From Streptomyces cellulosae (lineage in GTDB: Bacteria > Actinomycetota > Actinomycetes > Streptomycetales > Streptomycetaceae): a stretch of DNA of 64,000 nucleotides. Under the pieces are notes generated by a model. That model worked only from the letters and a program-made list of their open reading frames with translations. It had not been told where the DNA came from and ran no database searches. The first letter of the stretch is position 1; each line of letters opens with the position of its first letter. The stretch spans positions 1-64,000 of the forward strand of contig BNBH01000021.1 in the NCBI GenBank assembly GCA_014655195.1, read 5' to 3'. Shown here piece by piece: positions 40,202 through 49,596 of the stretch. Position numbers and translations under genes: made by a program.

Positions 40202-41860
40202 GTGGCACGAACGCGGGCGCAGAGCCTACGCAACGTCGCACAGTCGGTCGCCGGGGGCGCGGATCCGCGGGCCGCGGCGCGGGACGAGCTGCTCCGGCGC
40301 ACCGGAGCCGGCGGCGGGCAGCCGTCGGGCGACTCGGGCGAGGGCGAGCGGTTCGAGACGGGCGAGGGCATGGATCCGGCCGACTTCCCGGCCGCGCGGG
40401 AGCAGGACGGCAGTTCCGTCGACACCGTGATGCGGCAGAAGTCCGTGTCGCTGGACGAGGCCGGCGAGGCGCTGAGCCGCAGCGAGCAGCTGCGGGAGGG
40501 CGGCGAGACCGTGCACGCCATCTACCCGATGGTGATGCCCAAGGGCCGCTCGCTGTTGTCCATGCTGCCGGTGCTGTCGCTGCTGGTCATCGGGCTGGTC
40601 GGCACGTCGGTCGTGTCCGCGGCCGGCGGCTGGAGCGTGACCTCGCCGCTGTTCGGGCTGCACTACTGGCTGATCGCGCTCGCCGCGGTCGCGTTCGTGT
40701 GGTGGCGGCAGGGCCTGGTCATGGTGCCGGACGGCTGCCAGGCGATGATCACCCGGTTCGGCAAGCTGGAGAAGGTCGTGGGACCGGGGCGGGTCACCCT
40801 GCTGAGTCCCTGGAAGCGGGTGTCGTACATCGTCAACACGACCCGCGAGTACCCGTTCAACGCGCCGGTGCGGGAGGCCCCCACCAAGGGTGGGGTGAAG
40901 GCGTCCATCGACCTGTTCATCCAGTTCCGGATCAGCGACCCGGTGGAGTTCGTCTACACCCTCGGCGCGGTGCGCGGCTTCGAGGAGAAGCTGGGCAACG
41001 CGGTCAGCGAGACCATCCGCAGCCTGATCTACGAGCAGGAGGCGGCCGGCATCTACGACATGGTCGGCGAGGACAGTGGTCGGCTCCTCGAGCAGCTGAA
41101 CCAGCAGTTCCGCCCCGCCGTGGAGCTGACCAACGCCAACATCACGCACGCCGAGCCCGCGGACCGCCGCTACCGGATGGACCTGGCCGCGCCCGAGATG
41201 GTGCGCATGGCGAAGGAGGCGTACACCCACGAGTACGCGCTCCAGCTGCGCAAGGAGCAGGACGAGGGCGACCTCAACCGCGAGCTCGCCTCCAGTCACG
41301 AGACGCTGTCCGCGATCCAGGCCGACATCGCCCAGTACCAGGCGCAGATGGACACCGCCGTGGAGCGCGAGACCAACCGTGCCGAGGCGCTGGCCCGCCA
41401 GCGCTACGTGCAGGCCGAGTCCGAGGCGAAGGCCAACGCGGCCCTGCTGGAGGCGCAGGCCCTGGACATCCGCGCGGTGACCGCCGCGGAGGCGCCGGAG
41501 ATCCTGGAGTACCGCTACCAGCAGCAGGTGCTCGACACCCTGGAAGAGGTCGCCGACCATCTGCCGCGCCTGGTGCGCATCGGCGGCGGGGGCGACGCGG
41601 CGGCCGGGATCGACTTTCTGGAGCTGGCCCGCGAACTCGTGGGCGAGCGCGGCGCGGAGCTGTTCGACGACGCCGAGATGGCCGCCGTACGGGAGCGGCT
41701 GGCGGAGGTGTCCGCGCGGATCGCCTCCCGTCAGGAGGAGATCACCGCGCTGCTGGAGGCCGAGCGGCCGACCGTCGTGCCGCAGATGCCGGGCGAGCCC
41801 GCCGAGGGTGACACCAACGAGGCGCCCGCAGGCGCCGCAGCCGAGGAGGTCCAGGCGTGA
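40202..41860 (+). CDS. SPFH/prohibitin-domain membrane protein
   Basis: 552 residues. A charged N-terminus is followed by two hydrophobic segments (near 120-165), an SPFH domain (GLVMVPDGCQAMITRFGKLE ... LLSPWKRVSYIVNTTREYPF, ASIDLFIQFRISDPVEFVYT), then a long helical region (near 340-450) and a helical tail. GTG 40202 has GGGGGA upstream. The second SPFH gene starts over its stop. Such proteins form large membrane-anchored rings or microdomains. The role here is unknown. Confidence 0.85.
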   Translation: MARTRAQSLRNVAQSVAGGADPRAAARDELLRRTGAGGGQPSGDSGEGERFETGEGMDPADFPAAREQDGSSVDTVMRQKSVSLDEAGEALSRSEQLREGGETVHAIYPMVMPKGRSLLSMLPVLSLLVIGLVGTSVVSAAGGWSVTSPLFGLHYWLIALAAVAFVWWRQGLVMVPDGCQAMITRFGKLEKVVGPGRVTLLSPWKRVSYIVNTTREYPFNAPVREAPTKGGVKASIDLFIQFRISDPVEFVYTLGAVRGFEEKLGNAVSETIRSLIYEQEAAGIYDMVGEDSGRLLEQLNQQFRPAVELTNANITHAEPADRRYRMDLAAPEMVRMAKEAYTHEYALQLRKEQDEGDLNRELASSHETLSAIQADIAQYQAQMDTAVERETNRAEALARQRYVQAESEAKANAALLEAQALDIRAVTAAEAPEILEYRYQQQVLDTLEEVADHLPRLVRIGGGGDAAAGIDFLELARELVGERGAELFDDAEMAAVRERLAEVSARIASRQEEITALLEAERPTVVPQMPGEPAEGDTNEAPAGAAAEEVQA

Positions 41861-43182
41861 GTTCCGTCCGCAGTCACCGTCGTTCGGTCATCTCCGAGGC
41901 CGTCGCGCCCTGGGGCGACATCGCCCGCCTGCTGCGCGGCGGCGAGGCCGGCACCCTGCTGCCGGTCATCATCCCCAAGCACCGCCGCCGCCTGTGGTGG
42001 ATGCTCCCGCTGTGGGTCGGCGCGTACGCGCTGCTGACCGGCGTGATGCTGTCCCTGAAGGAGTCCGGTTCCGACGGGCTCGGCGGCATGGCCGCCGGCG
42101 CCCTCGCCACCCTGTCCTACACCTTCGGCGTGCTGCTGCTGGTGATCGGCGGCCTGTGGTGGTGGCGCTCCTCGATCGTCGAGATCGAGCAGGGCACCCA
42201 CGGCGTGCTCACCCGGTACGGGGCCGTCGTCCGCACCCTGGACGCGGGCCGGCACTACCTGTGGCACCCGTGGTCGCGGGTCGACTTCGTCGTCGACACG
42301 GCCACCGAGATCCCGTACTCGGCGCCCGTCATGGCCTGCCCCACGCAGGAGAACGTGCCGCTGCGCTCCATCGAGTTCTTCCTGAAGTTCCGCATCACCG
42401 ACGCGGTGCTGTTCGTCCGCACCATCGGCGCCGGCAACTTCGACCTGGTGCTGTCCAGCGCCGTGCAGGACGCCATCCGGCAGCGGGCCCGCAAGGTGCG
42501 CACCGAGCGCGCCTACGACCTGCGCGGCTCGGACGTCGCCGACATGCAGGACCTGCTCAACCGCCAGCTGGACCGCTACGGCGTGCGCATCACCGGCTGC
42601 AACATCCCGGACGTGCAGCTCCCGGCGCAGTACCAGCAGCACCTCGCCACCCGTGAGCAGGTCGCCAAGGAGCGCACCGCCTACGAGCAGGAGTGGGGCC
42701 TGATCCGCAAGCGCCGTATCGACAGCCTCGGCATGGACATCGAGCGGGCGAAGAAGATCCGCGACGCCCGGATCGTCGAGGTGCGGGCCGCGCTGAACCG
42801 GGCCCGCGAGGAGGTCGCCCAGCTGCTGGAGCGGCAGGAGACCGAGGCCCAGCGGGTGCGCTTCGAGATCGAGACGCGCGGGCGCAGCGGTCTGATCGCC
42901 GCCGAGAACGAGGCCCGCGCCCAGCAGGCCCTCGCCAAGGCGTACCGGGACAACCGGGCGGTGCTCCGCTACGAGCTGGCCCGCAGGCGGCTCGAGGTCG
43001 GCTCGCGACTGGCGGAGAAGGCGCCGCGTCCGGTGGTGGTGCGCACCGACGGCGGCACCGACACCTCGGCGCTGTCCACGCTGTTCACCGCGCAGCTGCT
43101 GCCCCGGCTCACGTCGGGCGACCGGGTGCTGAACGCCGGCGCGCTGCTGTCGGCGCAGGACGGCGGCCACGACCAGCGGTAG
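41857..43182 (+). CDS. Second SPFH-domain membrane protein, paired with the first
   Basis: 441 residues. Two membrane segments near 50-105 (WWMLPLWVGAYALLTGVMLS; VLLLVIGGLWWWRSS) precede the SPFH domain (IEQGTHGVLTRYGAVVRTLD, YLWHPWSRVDFVVDTATEIP, FFLKFRITDAVLFVRTIGAG) and a helical region with many Arg/Glu. GTG 41857 overlaps the stop of the first SPFH gene, so the two are probably made in equal amounts and could co-assemble, as prohibitins or HflK/HflC do. No protease gene is adjacent. Confidence 0.85.
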   Translation: MSSVRSHRRSVISEAVAPWGDIARLLRGGEAGTLLPVIIPKHRRRLWWMLPLWVGAYALLTGVMLSLKESGSDGLGGMAAGALATLSYTFGVLLLVIGGLWWWRSSIVEIEQGTHGVLTRYGAVVRTLDAGRHYLWHPWSRVDFVVDTATEIPYSAPVMACPTQENVPLRSIEFFLKFRITDAVLFVRTIGAGNFDLVLSSAVQDAIRQRARKVRTERAYDLRGSDVADMQDLLNRQLDRYGVRITGCNIPDVQLPAQYQQHLATREQVAKERTAYEQEWGLIRKRRIDSLGMDIERAKKIRDARIVEVRAALNRAREEVAQLLERQETEAQRVRFEIETRGRSGLIAAENEARAQQALAKAYRDNRAVLRYELARRRLEVGSRLAEKAPRPVVVRTDGGTDTSALSTLFTAQLLPRLTSGDRVLNAGALLSAQDGGHDQR

Positions 43183-43205
43183 CGGCTGACCGTACGCTGT
43201 GTCCC

Positions 43206-43898
43206 ATGGGTGCCGTGAAGACGAAGCGGATGCCGCGTGCGGTCCGTGAACAGCAGATGCTGGACGCAGCCGTACGGACCTTCGGGAACCGGGGGTACAT
43301 GGCCGCGTCGATGGACGAGATCGCCGAACTGGCGGGCGTGTCCAAGCCGTTGGTGTATCTGTACCTCAACTCCAAGGAGGACCTGTTCACCGCGTGCATC
43401 CGCCGTGAGGCCAGGGCGCTCACCGAGGCGGTACGCGCGGGGGCCCGGCCCGAACTGCCGGCGGACCGGCAGCTCTGGTCGGGCCTGACCGCGTTCTTCA
43501 CGCACACCGCCCGCCACCCCGACGGCTGGGCGGTGCTGCACCTCCAGGCGCGCACCCACGGCGAGGTGTTCGCCGCCGAGGTGGCGGCGATGCGCACGGA
43601 GATCGTCGCGTTCGTGACGCAGCTCATCCTGGCCGCCGCGCGGGAGGCCCACCGCGACCCCGACCTGCGGGAGGCGGAGGTGTCCGGGCTGGCGGAGGCG
43701 CTGGTCGGGGCGGCCGAGTCGCTCGCGGACTGGGCCAACGCCACCCCGGGGGTCTCCGCCCGGCAGGCGGCGACCACGCTGATGAACTTCGCGTGGGCGG
43801 GGCTCGGCGACCTGATGGCGGGGCGGCACTGGTCCCCGCCGGACGACAGCGGGGACGCCGCGGAACCTCAGAGCGAGGTCACCTCGCCGGTGAGGTGA
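43206..43898 (+). CDS. TetR-family regulator
   Basis: 230 residues. The N-terminal HTH is MLDAAVRTFGNRGYMAASMD EIAELAGVSKPLVYLYLNSK (two adjoining segments, residues about 18-57). The C-terminal ligand domain is Ala/Leu-rich. Its 3' end overlaps the convergent hydratase gene by 31 bases. The best target candidate is the palindrome at 46095-46107 between the divergent fabG4-like and thiolase genes, since TetR proteins commonly control neighbouring fatty-acid genes. This is inference. Confidence 0.9.
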   Translation: MGAVKTKRMPRAVREQQMLDAAVRTFGNRGYMAASMDEIAELAGVSKPLVYLYLNSKEDLFTACIRREARALTEAVRAGARPELPADRQLWSGLTAFFTHTARHPDGWAVLHLQARTHGEVFAAEVAAMRTEIVAFVTQLILAAAREAHRDPDLREAEVSGLAEALVGAAESLADWANATPGVSARQAATTLMNFAWAGLGDLMAGRHWSPPDDSGDAAEPQSEVTSPVR

Positions 43899-44728
43899 AC
43901 CCGGCCGCGGCCCCCGCGCAGGGCGAACCGCCCGCCGTCCGCCGCGTACGTCACCGTCCCGGGCAGCAGCACCGGCGCCCGGAACTCCGCCTTGACCTCG
44001 GCCGCGTCCGGGACGCCGTGGGCGGCGAGGCAGCGGGCGACGGTCCACATGCCGTGCGCGATGGCGCGGGGGAAGCCGAAGAGGCGCGCGGTGAGCGGGT
44101 GCAGGTGGATCGGGTTGCGGTCGCCGGAGGCGGCGCCGTAGCGGCGGCCCAGGTCACCGGGGAGCCGCCACTCCTCGACGGCGGGCAGCTCGGGACCCTC
44201 CTCGGTCCGCGTCTGCTCCTTCGCACCCGTCGTCCTGTGCCGGGCCAGGTATGTGCTGCGCGACTCCCACACCAGCTCGTCGCCGGAGCGCAGTTCCGTG
44301 ACCACGGCCGCCTCGGTGCCGCGCCGGTGCGGGGCCAGTCCGTCGACGTACACGGTGAGGTCGTAGAAGGCGGCGGACGGGGTGGCGCGGTGCCGGGTGA
44401 CGCCGATCGACGTGTGCACGAGTCCGAGCAGCGGCAGCGGGAAGCCGCGGGCGCTCATCAGCCGCATCGCCAGCGGGAAGCCCAGCACGTGCGGGTAGGT
44501 CACCGGCAGGGTGTCCGCGGCGGCGGGGAAGCCGCACACCTTGGCGTACGCGGCCAGCTTCGCCGGGTCGGGGCGCAGGCCCGGCAGCACCAGCCGGGTG
44601 CGGGGGTGCGCGGCGGACGGGTCCGGGCGGCGGAACGGCGAGAGGACCGCGCCGCGGGCGAGCAGCGGGGCGAGGGACGGGGAGCGGGTGAGGACGGCCT
44701 CGGCCCGCTCCGGCGGGGTGGTCGTCAT
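43868..44728 (-). CDS. MaoC-type (R)-hydratase, HtdX-like
   Basis: 286 residues, double hot-dog length. The C-terminal hydratase motif is YGAASGDRNPIHLHPLTARL followed by FGFPRAIAHGMW (near 195-225), with the catalytic Asp/His pair. The N-terminal half lacks this motif. It starts one base after the FabG4-like stop. In Mycobacterium tuberculosis the order htdX, fabG4, fadA2 (Rv0241c-Rv0243) is the same, supporting 3-hydroxyacyl dehydration in fatty-acid or related acyl metabolism. Confidence 0.87.
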   Translation of the reverse strand: MTTTPPERAEAVLTRSPSLAPLLARGAVLSPFRRPDPSAAHPRTRLVLPGLRPDPAKLAAYAKVCGFPAAADTLPVTYPHVLGFPLAMRLMSARGFPLPLLGLVHTSIGVTRHRATPSAAFYDLTVYVDGLAPHRRGTEAAVVTELRSGDELVWESRSTYLARHRTTGAKEQTRTEEGPELPAVEEWRLPGDLGRRYGAASGDRNPIHLHPLTARLFGFPRAIAHGMWTVARCLAAHGVPDAAEVKAEFRAPVLLPGTVTYAADGGRFALRGGRGRVHLTGEVTSL

Positions 44729-44729
44729 G

Positions 44730-46037
44730 TCACGCTCCCAGCAGGCTCTGGCCGCAGACGCGCACGACCTGGCCGTTGACCGCGCCCGAGCCGGGGTGGG
44801 CGAACCAGGCGGTGGTCTCGGCCACGTCGACGGGCAGACCGCCCTGCGCGAGGGAGTTCATCCGGCGTCCGGCCTCCCGGATGAACAGGGGCACGGCGGC
44901 CGTCATCTTCGTCTCGATGAAGCCGGGCGCGACCGCGTTCACCGTCACCCCGTGCTCGGCGAGCGCGCGGGGCGCGAGGGCGCGGACGAAGCCGGTGACA
45001 CCGGCCTTGCTCGCGCCGTAGTTGGTCTGTCCTGCGTTCCCGGCGATGCCCGCGATGGAGGCGGTGGCGACGATCCGGCCGTCGCGGCGCAGCGCCCCGG
45101 CCTCCAGGAGCGCGTCGGTGGTGCGCAGCACGCTGCCGAGGTTGACGTCCAGCACCGAACTCCAGCGGTCCTTCGGCATGTTGACCAGGCGGCGGTCGCG
45201 GGTGATGCCCGCGTTGTGGACGAGGACGTCCAGGCCGCCGGGGAGGGCCTCGGCGATGCGGGCGCCCGCGTCGGCGGCGGTCATGTCGAGCAGCAGCACG
45301 CTCCCGCCGATCCGTTCGGCCACCCGGCGGGCGTCCTCCTCGGCCTGCGGCACGTCGAGCACGACCACCTCGGCGCCGTCCCGGGCCAGGGTCGCGGCGA
45401 CGGCCTCGCCGATGCCCCGCGCGGCACCGGTGACCAGGGCGGTGCGGCCGGACAGGGGGCGGTCGGCGTCCTCGGGGGCGGGGCTCTCCTGGTCGCCGAC
45501 GGTGATGACCTGGCCGCTGACGTAGGCGGACTTGGGGGAGAGCAGGAAGCGCAGGGTGGACTCGGCGGCGGAGGCGTCGGTGAGGCGGACCAGGTTGACG
45601 GTCCTGCCTCCGCCGGTCTCCTTGCCGAGGGAGCGGGTGAAGCCCTCCAGCGCCTGCTGCACGGCGGCCTGGTGGTGGTCGGCGGTGTCGAGCGGGGCGC
45701 CGAGCACGACGATCCGGCCGCTCTCGGCGACGGACCGGACGACGGGGTGCAGCGCGGCGTGCACCTCGTCGAGGTCCGCGACGGTGCGCACCCCCGTGGC
45801 GTCCAGGACGACCGCGGCGGGCTTTCCGGCGGCCTCGTCGGTGGGGAGCCCGGTGCGGGCGAGGACGGGGGCGAGGTCGAGGCGGGAGGCGCCCGCGGTG
45901 AGGTGGAGCAGCCCGCCGTCCAGCGCCGGACGCTCGGCCGACCAGCGGCGCAGCGGTGCGGGCCGGGGCAGCCCCAGGCGGCGCGTGAGGAAGCGGCCCG
46001 GCGCGGTGCCGGTGAAGCTCAGATAGCGGTCGGCCAT
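44730..46037 (-). CDS. fabG: High-molecular-weight 3-oxoacyl reductase, FabG4-like
   Basis: 435 residues, about twice an ordinary FabG. The first 200 residues form a divergent Rossmann/flavodoxin-like domain. The second half is a complete short-chain reductase (TALVTGAARGIGEAVAATLA near 205, VHNAGITRD, catalytic Ser in ATASIAGIAG and Tyr/Lys in NYGASKAGVTG near 340). This two-part build is that of mycobacterial FabG4, an NADH-dependent 3-oxoacyl-CoA/ACP reductase. ATG 46037 faces the thiolase gene across a 100-base shared promoter. Confidence 0.9.
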   Translation of the reverse strand: MADRYLSFTGTAPGRFLTRRLGLPRPAPLRRWSAERPALDGGLLHLTAGASRLDLAPVLARTGLPTDEAAGKPAAVVLDATGVRTVADLDEVHAALHPVVRSVAESGRIVVLGAPLDTADHHQAAVQQALEGFTRSLGKETGGGRTVNLVRLTDASAAESTLRFLLSPKSAYVSGQVITVGDQESPAPEDADRPLSGRTALVTGAARGIGEAVAATLARDGAEVVVLDVPQAEEDARRVAERIGGSVLLLDMTAADAGARIAEALPGGLDVLVHNAGITRDRRLVNMPKDRWSSVLDVNLGSVLRTTDALLEAGALRRDGRIVATASIAGIAGNAGQTNYGASKAGVTGFVRALAPRALAEHGVTVNAVAPGFIETKMTAAVPLFIREAGRRMNSLAQGGLPVDVAETTAWFAHPGSGAVNGQVVRVCGQSLLGA

Positions 46038-46094
46038 CGGGGACTCCCAGGTGTGCGGGCGAGGGGCTCGCTCAGTGCTGACTCTGGAGTAAGG

Positions 46095-46107
46095 TTACCG
46101 GAGGTAA
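46095..46107. promoter_or_regulatory. Palindromic operator between fabG4-like and thiolase genes
   Basis: TTACC-GGA-GGTAA, a perfect 13-base dyad (odd centre), in the 100-base divergent gap. A TetR-type operator for the regulator at 43206 is likely. Confidence 0.6.
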
Positions 46108-46137
46108 GCCTATGTCACGGTTGAGGAGCAGGTCGAG

Positions 46138-47424
46138 ATGAGCACCCTGAAGCCGGCCACCGTGCGGCGCGTCGCGGTCATCGGCGGCAGCCGCGTCCCG
46201 TTCGCCCGCTCCGACGGGCCCTACGCCACCGCCTCCAACCAGGAGATGCTCACCGCCGCCCTGGACGGCCTCGTCGAGCGCTACGACCTCGGACGGCCGG
46301 GCGCGGTCGACGAGTTCGTCGCCGGCGCGGTCCTCAAGCACAGCCGCGACTTCAACCTCGCCCGCGAGACCGTCCTCGGCTCCCGCCTCGACGCCCGCAC
46401 TCCCGCCTACGACGTCCAGCAGGCCTGCGGCACCGGACTCCAGGCCGTGATCGCCGCCGCCAACAAGATCGCCCTCGGCCAGACCGAGGCCGCGGTCGCC
46501 GGCGGCTCCGACACCGCGAGCGACGCGCCCCTCGGCGTCAACGACGACCTGCGCAAGGTGCTGCTGGAGGCGCGCCGTGCCACGTCCCTCGGCGCCCGCC
46601 TCAAGGCGCTCGCCAAGGTGCGGCCCGGTCACCTCGTGCCCGACATCCCGCGCAACGCCGAGCCGCGCACCGGTCTGTCCATGGGCGAGCACGCCGCCGT
46701 CACCGCCCGCGCCTGGGGCATCACCCGCGAGGCCCAGGACGAACTCGCCGCGACCAGCCACCAGCGGCTCGCCGCCGCCTACGAACGCGGCTTCTTCCAG
46801 GACCTGGTGGTGCCCTTCCGCGGCCTGGCCCGCGACCAGAACCTGCGCCCCGGCTCCACGGTGGAGAAACTCGCCACGCTGAAGCCGGTGTTCGGCGTCG
46901 ACGGACCCGAACCCACCATGACGGCGGGCAACTCCACCCCGCTCACCGACGGCGCCGCCGTCGTCCTGCTGGCGAGCGAGGAGTGGGCCGAGGAGCGCGG
47001 CCTTCAGCCGCTGGCGTACCTCACCGCGTACGAGACGGCCGCCGTCGACTTCGTGCACGGCGACGTCGCCGACGGCGAGGACGGCCTGCTGATGGCACCC
47101 GCCTACGCCGTCCCGCGCATGCTGGAGCGGGCGGGTCTCGGCCTGGACGACTTCGACCTGGTCGAGGTGCACGAGGCGTTCGCCTCGCAGGTGCTCGCCA
47201 CCCTGGCCGCCTGGGAGAAGCGCGGCCTGCCGCCCGTCGACCGGGCCCGGCTGAACGTGGCCGGCTCCTCGCTCGCCACCGGCCACCCCTTCGCCGCCAC
47301 CGGCGCCCGCATCGTGGCGACCCTCGCCAAGCTGCTCGCCGAACGGGACGCCCCCGGCCGCGGTCTGATCTCGATCTGCGCCGCCGGCGGACAGGGCGTC
47401 ACGGCCGTCCTGGAACGGCCCTGA
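46138..47424 (+). CDS. Acetyl-CoA C-acetyltransferase (thiolase), FadA2-like
   Basis: 428 residues. The nucleophilic Cys is in VQQACGTGLQAVIAAANKIA (near 100). The C-terminal VEVHEAFASQVLATL, GHPFAATGARI and SICAAGGQG segments hold the His, Asn and second Cys. ATG 46138 follows GAGGAG. The order with the FabG4-like and HtdX-like genes equals that of M. tuberculosis fadA2/fabG4/htdX. Together they could form or cleave 3-oxoacyl, 3-hydroxyacyl and enoyl thioesters. Direction in vivo is unknown. Confidence 0.93.
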   Translation: MSTLKPATVRRVAVIGGSRVPFARSDGPYATASNQEMLTAALDGLVERYDLGRPGAVDEFVAGAVLKHSRDFNLARETVLGSRLDARTPAYDVQQACGTGLQAVIAAANKIALGQTEAAVAGGSDTASDAPLGVNDDLRKVLLEARRATSLGARLKALAKVRPGHLVPDIPRNAEPRTGLSMGEHAAVTARAWGITREAQDELAATSHQRLAAAYERGFFQDLVVPFRGLARDQNLRPGSTVEKLATLKPVFGVDGPEPTMTAGNSTPLTDGAAVVLLASEEWAEERGLQPLAYLTAYETAAVDFVHGDVADGEDGLLMAPAYAVPRMLERAGLGLDDFDLVEVHEAFASQVLATLAAWEKRGLPPVDRARLNVAGSSLATGHPFAATGARIVATLAKLLAERDAPGRGLISICAAGGQGVTAVLERP

Positions 47425-47665
47425 ACAGCGCCGATCCCGCCCCGGACGGGGGCATACCTGAGTGACCCTCACGTAACCCCCGACACTGCACACGCTTGAT
47501 CCCGCTCCACCTCCGAACCGGCACGAACCCCTCACGCCAGAGCCGTACGATCTCCGCACGACCGGTGGCGTCCCGAGCCGCGGACGCCTCCGGTGAGCGC
47601 CTCGGCGTGCGAGGCACGTACGTCGTGGCACCCCGCAGTTCGCCTGCACGCCCCAGGAGCCGCCC

Positions 47666-49588
47666 GTGTCCACCCCGCACCACGCCACCGCTCTCGACGC
47701 CGACGTCCACGGAGCGCCCGTCCTCGTGCCGCCGGCCACCCGCCGGCTGGACGGGGCCGTCCGCGAGGCGTCCGTACCGCCGTTCGCGCAGCCGGTGCGG
47801 CACGGATCCCTCGCCGACCTGCCGTTCGAGAACGCGGACGTCGCGCCCGGCGACGTCGTCCTCAGCCGCAGGACCGGGGACGGCTCCTGGCGGGACGTCA
47901 CGGCGGAGCAGTTCGCCGCCGAGGTCCTGGCCGCCGCGAAGGGACTCGTCGCCGAGGGTCTGACACCGGGCGACCGCATCGCGATCATGGCCCGCACGGT
48001 CTACGAGTGGACCGTCCTGGACTTCGCCGCCTGGGCCGCCGGCCTGGTCACCGTCCCCGTCTACCCGACCTCGTCCGCCTACCAGGCCCGCTGGATCCTC
48101 CAGGACTCCGGCGCCGTCGCCCTGTTCACCGAGACCGCCGGCCAGGCCGCCGCGATCGGCCCTGAACTGCCGCACCTGCCCGACCTGCGGCACGTGTGGG
48201 TCATGGAGAAGGGGCACGTCGACGCCCTCACCGACGCCGGCGCGCACATACCCGACCACGAGATCGAGGTGCGCCGGGGCATGCTCGGCCCCGACACCCT
48301 CGCCACCCTCGTCCACACCTCCGGCACCACCGGCCGCCCCAAGGGCTGCGCCCTCACCCACGGCAACTTCTTCGCCGAGGTGGACAACGCCATCGAGCTG
48401 CTCTACCCGGTCTTCCGGGACCGTACGAACGACGAGGCGTCGGTCCTGCTCTTCCTCCCCATGTCCCACGTCTTCGGCCGTATGGTCGCCATCGCCTGCG
48501 TACGCGCCCGGGTGCGGCTCGGGCACGCGCCCAGCCTGGCCGCCGAGGACCTGCTGCCCGCCCTGGCGAGCTTCCGGCCCACCTGCCTGCTCACCATCCC
48601 GTACATGCTGGAGAAGGTGTTCAACTCCGCCCGCGCCAAGGCCGAGTCGGGCGGCCGCCGGTCCACCTTCGACCGCGCGGCCACGGTGGCCCGCCGCTAC
48701 GGCGAGGCCCTGGAGGCCCGGCAGACCGGCACCGGCAGCGGCCCCTCCCGCTCCCTGAAGACGGCCCGCGCCTTCTACGACCCGCTGGTCTACCGAAGAA
48801 TCCGCAACGCCATGGGCGGCCGAGTCCGCTACGCCATCTGCGGCGGCTCCCCGCTGGGCCGCGACCTCGCCGCCTTCTACGCCGGGGCCGGCATCGAGAT
48901 CTTCGAGGGCTACGGCCTCACCGAGACCACCGGCGCCTCCACCGTGACACCCCCGCTGAAGCCCCGCCTGGGCACCGTCGGCTGGCCCCTGCCCGGCACG
49001 AAGATCCGTATCGCGGCGGACGGCGAGGTCCTGGTCTCCGGCGAGCACGTGCTGCGCGGCTACTGGGACCCGCAGGCGGGCGGCGTCGTGCCCGCCACCC
49101 GTGACGGCTGGTTCGCCACCGGCGACATCGGCGAGCTGGACGACGAGGGCTATCTGACCATCACCGGCCGCAAGAAGGAACTGATCATCACCGCGGGCGG
49201 CAAGAGCGTCGCCCCGGCCCCGCTGGAGAACTGGCTCCGCTCCCACCCCCTGATCTCCCAGGTGATGATCCTCGGTGACCACCGCCCCTACGTGACCGCC
49301 CTGATCACCCTCGACCTCGACGGCATCACCCACTGGCGCCGGATGAACGGCAAGCACCCCGTCCCCGCGAAGCTCCTCGTCGACGACGAGGAACTGCGGG
49401 CGATCCTGCAGCGCGCCGTCGACGAGGCCAACAAGATGCTGTCCCGCCCGGAGTCCATCCGGCGCTTCGCCGTCCTCCCCGTGGACTTCACCGAGGAGGC
49501 CGGCCATCTCACGCCGTCGATGAAGCTGCGCCGCGAGGCGATCCTGCAGGACTTCGCGGACGACGTGGAGGCGCTGTACACGAGGTGA
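47666..49588 (+). CDS. Long-chain acyl-CoA synthetase (AMP-forming)
   Basis: 640 residues. The P-loop-like ATP motif is HTSGTTGRPKGCALTHGN (near 217), with EGYGLTETTGAS near 416, GWFATGDIGELDDEGYLTI near 485 and the C-terminal catalytic lysine region GRKKELIITAGGKSVAP. GTG 47666 follows AGGAG. The length and MSRPESIRRFAVLP-type tail match long-chain (FadD15-like) enzymes. It would supply acyl-CoA for the neighbouring reductase, hydratase and thiolase. Confidence 0.93.
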   Translation: MSTPHHATALDADVHGAPVLVPPATRRLDGAVREASVPPFAQPVRHGSLADLPFENADVAPGDVVLSRRTGDGSWRDVTAEQFAAEVLAAAKGLVAEGLTPGDRIAIMARTVYEWTVLDFAAWAAGLVTVPVYPTSSAYQARWILQDSGAVALFTETAGQAAAIGPELPHLPDLRHVWVMEKGHVDALTDAGAHIPDHEIEVRRGMLGPDTLATLVHTSGTTGRPKGCALTHGNFFAEVDNAIELLYPVFRDRTNDEASVLLFLPMSHVFGRMVAIACVRARVRLGHAPSLAAEDLLPALASFRPTCLLTIPYMLEKVFNSARAKAESGGRRSTFDRAATVARRYGEALEARQTGTGSGPSRSLKTARAFYDPLVYRRIRNAMGGRVRYAICGGSPLGRDLAAFYAGAGIEIFEGYGLTETTGASTVTPPLKPRLGTVGWPLPGTKIRIAADGEVLVSGEHVLRGYWDPQAGGVVPATRDGWFATGDIGELDDEGYLTITGRKKELIITAGGKSVAPAPLENWLRSHPLISQVMILGDHRPYVTALITLDLDGITHWRRMNGKHPVPAKLLVDDEELRAILQRAVDEANKMLSRPESIRRFAVLPVDFTEEAGHLTPSMKLRREAILQDFADDVEALYTR

Positions 49589-49596
49589 CCCGGCCG

